Assembly (NCBI GenBank): GCA_030528325.1
Contig: JAUMZD010000001.1
Span: 71,370 to 135,369 of the forward strand
From: Lautropia sp.
GTDB lineage: Bacteria > Pseudomonadota > Gammaproteobacteria > Burkholderiales > Burkholderiaceae_E
Length of the DNA stretch: 64,000 nt
Direction of reading: 5' to 3'
How positions within the stretch are numbered: position 1 is the first letter of the stretch; each line of letters starts with the position of its first letter. The position numbers were made by a program, and so were the translations under genes. This document shows positions 56,458 to 64,000 of the stretch, in pieces. The notes beneath the pieces were generated by a model. That model did not search any database. It was not told the DNA's origin and was given only the letters and a program-made list of their open reading frames with translations.

Positions 56458-57690
56458 TCAGAAGCTCCCGAAAAACCATTCCTTCATCCGGCGGATCGTG
56501 TCACGGAAGGATCCGGACTGCTCCGCCACCTTGCGCCCCCGCAGACGCTGCTGGCGTGCTTCTTCCAGCAGACCCATCGCGGTGGCATATCTGGGTGTCC
56601 TGACGACATCGGACAGACTGCCGCTGTAGGACGGTGCACCGACGCGCACCGGCTTGAGGAAGATGTCCTCGGCCAGTTCTGCCATGCCCGGCAGCAGGCT
56701 GGAGCCGCCGGTCAGGACGATACCCGAGGACAGCGCTTCTTCATAGCCCGATTCACGGATCGTCTGCTGCACCATCAGGAACAACTCTTCGACCCGGGGC
56801 TCGATGACCGAGGCAAGGCCCTGTTTGGACAGCGAACGCGGGCCGCGATCACCGATGCCGGGCACCTCGATCTTCTCACCGGGATTGGCCAGCGTGGGCT
56901 TGGCCAGGCCATGACGCAGCTTGATGTCCTCGGCGTCGGCCGTGGGCGTGCGCAGCGCCATCGCGATGTCGTTCGTGATCTGATCACCCGCCACCGCGAT
57001 GACGGCCGAATGACGGATCGAGCCGCCGACGAAGACCGCGATGTCGGTGGTGCCACCGCCGATGTCGACGAGGGCCACGCCCAGCTCCTTTTCATCGACG
57101 GTCAGCACGGCATTGGCCGAGGCCAGCGGCTGCAGGATCAGATCCTGCACGGCCAGGCCGCAGCGGCGCACGCACTTGATGATGTTCTGGACGGCCGAGA
57201 CCGCACCGGTGACGACATGCACCTTCACATCCAGACGCACGCCGCTCATGCCGACCGGCTCGCGGATGTCTTCCTGGCCGTCGATGATGAATTCCTGCGG
57301 CAGCACATGCAGGATCTGCTGATCGGTCGGAATCGCCACGGCCTTGGCCGTCTCGATCACGCGCGTGACATCGGCTTCGGTGACTTCCTTGTCCTTGATG
57401 GCCACCATGCCGATCGAGTTGAAGCTGCGGATGTGGTTACCCGCGATGCCGGTGACGACCTGCTGGATCTTGTAGCCGGAGGTGAGCTCAGCCTCCTCGA
57501 GCGCGGCCTGGATCGAGGCGACGGTCTTCTCGATATCGACCACGACGCCCTTTTTCAGACCATGCGACTCATGCTGGCCGATACCGATCACTTCGATATC
57601 ACCATCACCATGCATCTCGGCGACGATCGCCACCACTTTCGAGGTGCCGATATCCAGGCCAACCAACAGATCCTTGTTTTCTCGTGACAT
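56458..57690 (-). CDS. ftsA: Cell division protein FtsA (actin-like)
   Basis: This 410-residue actin-fold ATPase tethers FtsZ to the membrane. LVGLDIGTSKVVAIVAEM (phosphate 1), VALVDIGGGTTDIAVFVGGSIRHSAVIAVAGDQITNDIA (phosphate 2) and GIVLTGGSSLLPGMAELAEDIF (adenosine) are present, and the C-terminal amphipathic helix is RMKEWFFGSF. The start at 57690 (MSRENKDLLVG) was chosen from family length; the open frame extends about 80 codons into ftsQ. Confidence 0.97.
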   Translation of the reverse strand: MSRENKDLLVGLDIGTSKVVAIVAEMHGDGDIEVIGIGQHESHGLKKGVVVDIEKTVASIQAALEEAELTSGYKIQQVVTGIAGNHIRSFNSIGMVAIKDKEVTEADVTRVIETAKAVAIPTDQQILHVLPQEFIIDGQEDIREPVGMSGVRLDVKVHVVTGAVSAVQNIIKCVRRCGLAVQDLILQPLASANAVLTVDEKELGVALVDIGGGTTDIAVFVGGSIRHSAVIAVAGDQITNDIAMALRTPTADAEDIKLRHGLAKPTLANPGEKIEVPGIGDRGPRSLSKQGLASVIEPRVEELFLMVQQTIRESGYEEALSSGIVLTGGSSLLPGMAELAEDIFLKPVRVGAPSYSGSLSDVVRTPRYATAMGLLEEARQQRLRGRKVAEQSGSFRDTIRRMKEWFFGSF

Positions 57691-57704
57691 GGGCATCCCG
57701 GCCA

Positions 57705-58496
57705 TCATTGAGAGGGAATCCGGTGGCCCCGGCCACCGGCATCCTGTTCGAGCGCCCCGGGCGCCCGTACTGCAAAACCATTCGGATAACGCAAATCGAC
57801 CACCTCGGCACGGCCATTGAGGCGGGCCTGGATCAGCGGATGGGCCGCCACCCACCGTGCGACCCGTTCTGCCACCGGCACGCCCTCGTCCCGCCCCATG
57901 CGCAGCGTGATGCCGCTGTCCAGCTCGGCCGTCCACGACTGCCGCTCGGAGAGCTTCAGCGCCACAGGCTGCATGGCCAGCGGCAACAGTTGCCCGGACA
58001 GCTCTTCATAGCGCCTTGCAACCAGGGTCTGACTGCCGACCGGGCCGGACAGCAGCAACAGGTGCTGATGGTTGGCGACTTGAGCCGGATTCACCGAAAA
58101 CAGTTCTCCATGCGTGTTCACAAAACGTCCGCTGTCATCATTCCAGCGAGCCAGCACCTCATGTTCCTCGAGCGCGACGAACAGCCGGTTGGGCCACATA
58201 CGCCGCACTTCGGCGCGGCGAACCCAGGGCAGCTGCTCGAACTGCTGGCGTACCTGATCGAGGCCGACCGTGAAGAAATTGCCTTCCAGCCGGTTGACCC
58301 CCACCGCGGTCATCGAAGCCTCGGTGACATGATCGAGCGAACGCCCGTTCACCGGCCCGACCTCGATGGACAGCAGATCGAAGGTGGATCGCTGACCGAG
58401 CCACCAGACCCCTGCCATCATCAGACAGGCGAACGCCACCATTACCATACCGTTGGCAATGACATTGAGCGCGCGCGGATCATGCCACAAATTCAC
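57705..58496 (-). CDS. ftsQ: Cell division protein FtsQ
   Basis: This 263-residue bitopic membrane protein links early and late division proteins. One N-terminal helix (NVIANGMVMVAFACLMMAGVWWLG) precedes a POTRA domain (FDLLSIEVGPVNGRSLDHVTEASM) and the FtsQ domain (PWVRRAEVRRMWPNRLFVALEEHEVLARWND). It overlaps ddl by 4 bases and lies 14 bases before ftsA, the usual ddl-ftsQ-ftsA order. Confidence 0.95.
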   Translation of the reverse strand: MNLWHDPRALNVIANGMVMVAFACLMMAGVWWLGQRSTFDLLSIEVGPVNGRSLDHVTEASMTAVGVNRLEGNFFTVGLDQVRQQFEQLPWVRRAEVRRMWPNRLFVALEEHEVLARWNDDSGRFVNTHGELFSVNPAQVANHQHLLLLSGPVGSQTLVARRYEELSGQLLPLAMQPVALKLSERQSWTAELDSGITLRMGRDEGVPVAERVARWVAAHPLIQARLNGRAEVVDLRYPNGFAVRAPGALEQDAGGRGHRIPSQ

Positions 58497-59497
58497 GTAT
58501 TCGCCTCCGATGCAACAGATCGTTGTATCTTCAACGACGCGGATGCCGCCAGTCCGAGCACCAGGTCCTCATAAGAAATACCTGCTGCACGCGCCGCCAT
58601 CGGCACCAGCGAGTGATCGGTCATGCCCGGCGAGGTGTTCACTTCGAGCAACCAGGGGCGCTGGTTCAAGTCATCGAGCATGATGTCGACCCGCCCCCAG
58701 CCTTCGCAACCCACCGCACGATAAGCCGCCTCAGCAAGCTGTCGCACCTCTTCCGACAGGGCTTCGGGCAGCGGCGCGGGGCACAGATAGCGGGTGTCGT
58801 CGGTGAAATACTTGTTGCGGTAGTCGTAGTTGCCATCGGGGGCGCGGATCTCGATGACCGGCAGCGCACACGCAGCGGCACCACCACCGATGACCGCCAC
58901 CGTCAGCTCACGGCCCTGAACGAAACTCTCGGCCAGCACCGGGAAGTCGAGCGCCGCCGCCGCCTCATAAGCGGCCGGCAGACGGTCGAGCGAATCGACG
59001 CGCGTCAGCCCCAGCGTGGAACCTTCGTGCGGCGGCTTGATGATCAGCGGCAGGCCGAGGCGCTCGGTAAGACCGGCCAGCTGCTCGGGCGACAGCAGCG
59101 TTTCCCAGGCCGGCGTGGGCAGGCGTCCGGCATGCCAGAGCTGCTTGCAATGGATCTTGTCGATCGCGAGCGACGAAGCCATGACCCCCGAGCCGGTGTA
59201 CGGCAGGCCGATCATCTCCAGAAAACCCTGGATCGTGCCGTCTTCGCCGAAGCGCCCGTGCAGCGAGATGAAGGCGCGGTCATAGCCGGCACTCTCGAGC
59301 TTGCCGAGCGGGCTGGTGGCCGGATCGAAAGGCTCGGCAGCCACGCCGCGACTGCGCAGCGCCTGCAGGACGCCCTGCCCCGACATCAGCGATACCTGAC
59401 GCTCGGACGAGCGACCGCCCATCAGCACGACGACACGTCCCAGCGACGCCGGATCGACATGCAGGGGCAACGGCAATGCGCGGTTCTGATCAGACAT
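58493..59497 (-). CDS. ddlB: D-alanine-D-alanine ligase
   Basis: This 334-residue ATP-grasp ligase makes the D-Ala-D-Ala end of peptidoglycan precursors. [65 protein letters not shown], and the metal-binding end [33 protein letters not shown] are complete. GAAGGAGG precedes the ATG at 59497. It overlaps murC by 8 bases and ftsQ by 4. Confidence 0.96.
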   Translation of the reverse strand: MSDQNRALPLPLHVDPASLGRVVVLMGGRSSERQVSLMSGQGVLQALRSRGVAAEPFDPATSPLGKLESAGYDRAFISLHGRFGEDGTIQGFLEMIGLPYTGSGVMASSLAIDKIHCKQLWHAGRLPTPAWETLLSPEQLAGLTERLGLPLIIKPPHEGSTLGLTRVDSLDRLPAAYEAAAALDFPVLAESFVQGRELTVAVIGGGAAACALPVIEIRAPDGNYDYRNKYFTDDTRYLCPAPLPEALSEEVRQLAEAAYRAVGCEGWGRVDIMLDDLNQRPWLLEVNTSPGMTDHSLVPMAARAAGISYEDLVLGLAASASLKIQRSVASEANT

Positions 59498-60950
59498 GCT
59501 CGCCTCCTTCGGCAGAATGCGTGGCGCCCTGCGCCATCTCGACGATGCGGGCAGCACTCGTGCCGATGCTGCCCGCGCCCATCGTGACCACCACGTCACC
59601 GGGCTTGACGAGCCCCAGCACGGCAGCCGGCAGTTCTTCGACGCTGGCCACGAACAACGGGTCGTGCCGGCTCGCCAACCGCACGGCGCGCACCAGTGCC
59701 CGCCCATCCGCGGCCACGATCGGTGCTTCGCCGGCTGCGTATACTTCAGTCAGGATCACCTGATCGGCCTGGCAGAGGACACGCACGAAATCTTCGAACA
59801 GGTCCCGGGTACGGGAATAACGATGCGGCTGGAAGGCCAGCACCAGACGACGCCCCGGGTAGGCGCCTCGCACCGCGGCGATGGTGGCCTCGATCTCGAC
59901 CGGGTGATGACCGTAGTCGTCGATCAGCGTGAACGTGCCGGCCGGAACGGGCTTGTCGGCACGGTCGTCGGCAGCGCGGGCCGATGCGGCAATCTCGCCG
60001 TAACGCTCGAAACGGCGGCCGACCCCCCGGAAATCGGCCAGCGCCGAAACGATGGCCTCATCTTCCACGCCCAGCTCGGTGGCGATGGCGATGGCCGCGA
60101 GCGCATTGCGCACGTTGTGCTCGCCACTGAGTGCCAGCGACACATCGAGCGGGGCTTCGCCTTCACGCAGCACGCCAAAGCGCATCCGCTCGCCATCGGG
60201 ACGCACATCGACCGCACGCGTCTGCGCTTCTTCGTCGAAACCATAGGTCAGCACCTGCTTCGACACGAAGGGCACGATCTCACGCACGTGCTGATCATCG
60301 ATGCACAGCACCGCAGCGCCATAGAACGGCAGCCGGTTCAGAAAGTCCACGAAAGCCTGTTTCAGGCGCGCCATGTCATGACCATAGGTGTCCATATGGT
60401 CGGCGTCGATGTTCGTGACGGCCGCGATCATCGGCGACAGGTTCAGAAACGAGGCATCCGACTCATCGGCCTCGACCACGATGTAGTCGCCGGAACCCAG
60501 ACGCGCATTGACACCGGCACTGTTCAGGCGGCCCCCGATGACGAAGGTCGGATCCAGCCCTGCCCTGGCCAGCACGGAAGCCACGAGGCTGGTGGTGGTC
60601 GTCTTGCCATGCGTGCCGGCAATGGCCACACCCTGCTTGATCTTCATCAGCTCGGCCAGCATCAACGCACGCGGCACGACGGGTACCCGCCGCTCGCGTG
60701 CCCGCCGCACCTCGGGGTTGTCGGCCCGCACGGCGGTGGAGACCACCACACAATCGGCCTCATCCACATGCCCGGCCTCATGGCCGACATGGATCCGGGC
60801 CCCCAGCCCTGCCAGACGGTCGAGCACCTTCGAGCGGTTCAGATCCGAACCGCTGACACGATAGCCAAGATTCAGCAGGACCTCGGCGATACCGCTCATG
60901 CCGGCGCCACCAATACCCACGAAATGAATCTGTCCGACTTTATGTTTCAT
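59490..60950 (-). CDS. murC: UDP-N-acetylmuramate-L-alanine ligase
   Basis: This 486-residue Mur ligase adds L-alanine to UDP-MurNAc. [29 protein letters not shown] (nucleotide-sugar domain), the ATP loop [34 protein letters not shown], and the C-terminal [38 protein letters not shown] are all typical of MurC. It overlaps murG by 4 bases. Confidence 0.97.
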   Translation of the reverse strand: MKHKVGQIHFVGIGGAGMSGIAEVLLNLGYRVSGSDLNRSKVLDRLAGLGARIHVGHEAGHVDEADCVVVSTAVRADNPEVRRARERRVPVVPRALMLAELMKIKQGVAIAGTHGKTTTTSLVASVLARAGLDPTFVIGGRLNSAGVNARLGSGDYIVVEADESDASFLNLSPMIAAVTNIDADHMDTYGHDMARLKQAFVDFLNRLPFYGAAVLCIDDQHVREIVPFVSKQVLTYGFDEEAQTRAVDVRPDGERMRFGVLREGEAPLDVSLALSGEHNVRNALAAIAIATELGVEDEAIVSALADFRGVGRRFERYGEIAASARAADDRADKPVPAGTFTLIDDYGHHPVEIEATIAAVRGAYPGRRLVLAFQPHRYSRTRDLFEDFVRVLCQADQVILTEVYAAGEAPIVAADGRALVRAVRLASRHDPLFVASVEELPAAVLGLVKPGDVVVTMGAGSIGTSAARIVEMAQGATHSAEGGEHV

Positions 60951-62014
60951 GTTCTGGCCACTGCCTCACAGGCATCTGCAACCACCGCGGCGGCATCCGC
61001 CTTGCCCAACGCCCTGGCCTTGACGGCCATCGAAGCCAGTGCCGGTCGCGTGAAATGCGACAGCAGCGACGAGAGGCTGGAAGGCGTCAATTCTTCCTGC
61101 GGCACCAGAATGGCAGCACCGGTCTCGGAGAGGAAACGCGCATTGCCGGTCTGATGGTCATCGACCGCATGCGGATAAGGGATCAGGATGGATGCAACAC
61201 CGGCAACGGCGATTTCGGAAACCGTGGTCGCACCCGCCCGGGCGATGACCAGATCGGCTTCGGCATATGCTTCTGCCATGTTTTCAATGAATGCGACCGC
61301 CTTTGCCTCGACCGCCGCGTTTTCGTAATTGTTACGCAGTTCTTCGAGATGTGCACGACCACTTTGATGCAACACTTCAGGTCGTTCCTCAGGAAGAATC
61401 AGGCCGAAAGCGTTGGGGATCACGCGATTGAAAACCTGTGCGCCCAGACTGCCGCCCACCACCATCACGCGCAGCGGCCCCGTGCGCGCACGGTAACGCA
61501 CCTCAGGCGGCTCGATGGCCGCAATGGCACGGTTGACGGGATTGCCGGCCCAGCGTGCCTGCGACATCGCCCCCGGGAAAGCCACCAGCACCCGGTCGGC
61601 CCTGCGCGCCAGAAACCTGTTGGCCATGCCCGCCACCGAGTTCTGCTCATGCAGCACCATCGGAATGCGTTTCGACCCAGCCACCAGGCCACCGGGCACC
61701 GTGACATAGCCGCCCATGCCCAGGATCACGTCGGGTTTGACCTCATCGATCGCCTTTTTCGCCTCGCGATAGGCACGCCACAGACGGAACGGCAGTCCAA
61801 GGAAGGCCAGCAGCCCCTTGCCACGCAGCCCCTGGAAGCGGACATGTTTCATCTCGATGTCGTGCGGCGGCACGAGCAGCGCCTCCATGCCGTCGGGATT
61901 GCCGAGCCAGAAGATCTCCCAGCCGCGATCACGCAGCACTTCGGCCACGGCCAGCCCCGGGAAGATGTGCCCCCCGGTGCCTCCCGCCATGATCAGGATG
62001 CGTTTCGTGCTCAT
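60947..62014 (-). CDS. murG: UDP-GlcNAc:lipid I transferase MurG
   Basis: This 355-residue peripheral membrane glycosyltransferase makes lipid II. The first glycine loop is [37 protein letters not shown] and [17 protein letters not shown] follow, then the second loop [12 protein letters not shown], and the UDP-GlcNAc site [39 protein letters not shown]. The length matches E. coli MurG (355). Confidence 0.97.
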   Translation of the reverse strand: MSTKRILIMAGGTGGHIFPGLAVAEVLRDRGWEIFWLGNPDGMEALLVPPHDIEMKHVRFQGLRGKGLLAFLGLPFRLWRAYREAKKAIDEVKPDVILGMGGYVTVPGGLVAGSKRIPMVLHEQNSVAGMANRFLARRADRVLVAFPGAMSQARWAGNPVNRAIAAIEPPEVRYRARTGPLRVMVVGGSLGAQVFNRVIPNAFGLILPEERPEVLHQSGRAHLEELRNNYENAAVEAKAVAFIENMAEAYAEADLVIARAGATTVSEIAVAGVASILIPYPHAVDDHQTGNARFLSETGAAILVPQEELTPSSLSSLLSHFTRPALASMAVKARALGKADAAAVVADACEAVART

Positions 62015-62051
62015 GACAGGCTCCCCGCGTCGATCTTCATTTCGTTCTGGT

Positions 62052-63341
62052 TCACAACACCGTACCCCGCATCATTTTCCGGTTCTCGACATCGATGCGC
62101 AGCACGATGGCGATGGCCACACAGTTCATCAGGATCGCATTGCCGCCAAAGCTCATGAACGGCAGCGTCAGTCCCTTCGTGGGCAGGAGTCCCAGATTGA
62201 CCCCGAGGTTGATGAACACCTGCAGCCCGATCCACAACCCGATGCCCTGCGCGACCAGCCCCTTGAAGGACTGCTCGAAGGCGATGGCCTGCTTGCCGAT
62301 CTCGAAGCAGCGGCGCACAAGCCAGAAGAACAGCACGATCACGGCCAGCATGCCGACCATGCCCAGTTCTTCGCCAATGGTGGCAAAAAGAAAATCGGTA
62401 TGCGGCTCGGGCAGGAAATTCAGTTTGGCAACACCGGCTCCCAGCCCGCTTCCCAGCCATTCGCCCTTGCCGATGGCCATCAGCGAATGGGTGAGCTGAT
62501 AACTGCTGCCCTCGGCGTTGCTGCGCTCGAAAGGATCCAGGTAGGAGAAGAAACGCGCCCGGCGGAAAGGCACGAGCAGGATGAAGCTCGTGAACACGGC
62601 GATCAGGAAAGCCACCATGCCGAAGAACAGCCTGGCGTTCATGCCGCCCATGAACAGCACACCCATCGCCACGAGCAGGATCACGATCAGCGCCCCGAGA
62701 TCGGGCTGGCGCATGATGAGCCCCCCCATCAGCAGCAGGGCAATCGCCATCGGCACGAAAGCCCTCACTTCGCCCATCAGTTTCTGCTTGCGCACGGCAT
62801 AGTCAGCCACATACAGGACGACGAAGAGTTTCATGATTTCGGTCGGCTGCACCGTGGTCACGCCCAGCGAAATCCAGCGATAGGCGCCACCGGCCCGCCG
62901 TCCGATGCCCGGGATGAAGACGAGCACGAGCAGCAGCACGCCCACGAAAAACAGGGGTCTGGCCATCTGCTGCCACCGGCTGGGCGGTACCGCATAGGCG
63001 AAGAAGCCAGCCACCAGTGCCACCCCGATCGAAACCGTCTGCCGGATCAGGAAATAGGTGGACAGATCTCCCGCCGGATCACGGCGCTCCAGCACGGCGA
63101 TCGAGGCCGAATAGACCATGACGAGGCCGAGGCCCAGCAACAGGGCCGTGACCCACAGCAGTGAGGCATCGAAGCTCTGCACCCCCGCATGATCGAGGCT
63201 GCGCTGCCCACCCAGATGACGGGTGCCGCTCACGCGCGCGCTGGTGGCGCCACGGGCGGGCTTGCGCCGTCCACGACTGCCCCTGGGCTCGGTGACACCA
63301 CCGGCCCCGGCAGGCATCCAGCGGAACAGACGGCTCAGCAT
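62052..63341 (-). CDS. ftsW: Septal peptidoglycan polymerase FtsW (SEDS)
   Basis: This 429-residue SEDS-family glycosyltransferase works with FtsI at the septum. About ten membrane segments are visible, with LLWVTALLLGLGLVMVYSAS, the conserved AYRWISLGVTTVQPTEIMKLFVVLYVADY loop, MRQPDLGALIV, QLTHSLMAIGKGEWLGSGLGAGVAKLNFLPEPHTDFLFATIGEELG, and LPFMSFGGNAILMN. The N-terminal tail of about 60 residues is basic and cytoplasmic. It overlaps the murD end by 7 bases. Confidence 0.96.
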   Translation of the reverse strand: MLSRLFRWMPAGAGGVTEPRGSRGRRKPARGATSARVSGTRHLGGQRSLDHAGVQSFDASLLWVTALLLGLGLVMVYSASIAVLERRDPAGDLSTYFLIRQTVSIGVALVAGFFAYAVPPSRWQQMARPLFFVGVLLLVLVFIPGIGRRAGGAYRWISLGVTTVQPTEIMKLFVVLYVADYAVRKQKLMGEVRAFVPMAIALLLMGGLIMRQPDLGALIVILLVAMGVLFMGGMNARLFFGMVAFLIAVFTSFILLVPFRRARFFSYLDPFERSNAEGSSYQLTHSLMAIGKGEWLGSGLGAGVAKLNFLPEPHTDFLFATIGEELGMVGMLAVIVLFFWLVRRCFEIGKQAIAFEQSFKGLVAQGIGLWIGLQVFINLGVNLGLLPTKGLTLPFMSFGGNAILMNCVAIAIVLRIDVENRKMMRGTVL

Positions 63342-64000
63342 GGCTGGCCGACCTCTTCGGCATAGGCACGCACGGCCTCGGCAAACTGGTTGCCCCGGTC
63401 ATCATAGCCCTTGAACATGTCGAAACTGGCGCAGGCTGGCGACAGCAGCACCACGTCGCCCGACTGGGCCAGCCCGGCCGCCTGACGCACGGCATCGTTC
63501 AGATCGGTGGCATCGACTTGCGGCACACCCGCCTCGTCGAGCGCAGCCCGCAGGATCGGCGCATCACGGCCGATCAGCACGACGGCCCGCGCGTAGGCGG
63601 CCACGGCCGGTGCCAGCTCGCTGAAGTCCTGACCCTTGCCCACGCCGCCGGCGATCAGCACGGCGCGACGTGCGAGTCCGGTCAGTGCAGCCACCGTGGC
63701 ACCGATGTTCGTGCCCTTGCTGTCGTTGATGTATTCGACATCCCGGATGATGGCCACCGGCGCACAACGATGATCGTCCGGCACGAAGGCGCGCAGACCA
63801 TGCAGCATGGCCGCCATCGGCACGCCACAGGCACGCAGCAGTGCAAGCGAAGCCAGCACGTTGGCATGGTTGTGCCCGCCCTGCAGACGCAGCGCATCGG
63901 CGGGCATCAGCCGGTTCAGCACCACGTTGACCGCTTCCTGCGCCTTGCGGCGACGGCTCTGCGTGCCGGTGTCCTCGGGCACTGCTTCGGTCAGCCAGGC
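63335..64000 (-). CDS. murD: UDP-MurNAc-L-Ala-D-Glu ligase MurD, partial (C-terminal part)
   Basis: The reading frame stays open to the right edge, so only about the last 220 residues are in the window. The central-to-C-terminal ligase part is visible: LRLQGGHNHANVLASLALLRACGVP, RDVEYINDSKGTNIGATVAALTG, VLIAGGVGKGQDFSELAP and GDVVLLSPACASFDMFKGYDDRGNQFAEAVRA. MurD adds D-glutamate. The N-terminal UDP-binding domain and P-loop lie beyond position 64000. Confidence 0.95.
   Translation of the reverse strand, partial: AWLTEAVPEDTGTQSRRRKAQEAVNVVLNRLMPADALRLQGGHNHANVLASLALLRACGVPMAAMLHGLRAFVPDDHRCAPVAIIRDVEYINDSKGTNIGATVAALTGLARRAVLIAGGVGKGQDFSELAPAVAAYARAVVLIGRDAPILRAALDEAGVPQVDATDLNDAVRQAAGLAQSGDVVLLSPACASFDMFKGYDDRGNQFAEAVRAYAEEVGQPC

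Overview
The window is high-GC proteobacterial chromosome (a sampled line at 59461-59520 is 62% G+C). Three blocks point to a betaproteobacterium of the order Burkholderiales: pilB-pilC-pilD then coaE-zapD-yacG; Nudix/MutT, DUF815 ATPase, argJ, secA and a DUF721 gene; and lpxC, ftsZ, ftsA, ftsQ, ddl, murC, murG, ftsW, murD of the division and cell-wall (dcw) cluster. A respiratory nitrate reductase next to a molybdate locus fits a facultative denitrifier or nitrate respirer. A Lautropia-like organism is possible, but genus is inference.

Layout. 1-6.2 kb: a TsdA-like dihaem cytochrome c, a BtuB-like TonB-dependent receptor with a hairpin leader, an Ogt DNA repair protein, and a long acyl-CoA transferase; Ogt and the transferase converge on a 170-bp multi-hairpin repeat. 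6.4-7.5 kb: methionine aminotransferase. 7.6-12.1 kb: a molybdenum locus with modABC, a small sulfite-oxidase-fold lipoprotein, a NifQ-like protein and modE; two 24-bp ModE-type operators lie before modA and before the lipoprotein. 12.2-24.8 kb, all on the minus strand: narK1, narK2, narGHJI, narXL. Together these two loci cover Mo uptake and sensing, Mo trafficking, and the main Mo enzyme.

25-34.3 kb: type IV pilus assembly genes pilB, pilC and pilD with a 49-codon ORF between pilB and pilC. About 3 kb of accessory DNA then separates pilD from coaE: a VapBC toxin-antitoxin pair, an AbrB-family transporter and an AT-rich, frameshifted TauD-type dioxygenase. coaE, zapD and yacG follow. 34.7-42.6 kb: a 1964-residue secreted repeat protein and an acyl-CoA synthetase, bounded on the right by palindromic repeats. 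42.6-51.4 kb: mutT, DUF815 ATPase, argJ, a lone lipoprotein, secA and DUF721. 51.7-54 kb: a lipoprotein with an internal duplication and a small two-helix membrane protein. 54.1-64 kb: lpxC and the dcw genes, all on the minus strand and partly overlapping; murD runs off the right edge.

I found no rRNA, tRNA, CRISPR array, intact insertion sequence or phage gene. The most unusual material is the Mo regulon, whose lipoprotein has lost the Mo-ligand cysteine and whose NifQ has lost one cysteine, plus two families of dispersed palindromic elements, the duplicated lipoprotein, and the small ORF in the pil operon.
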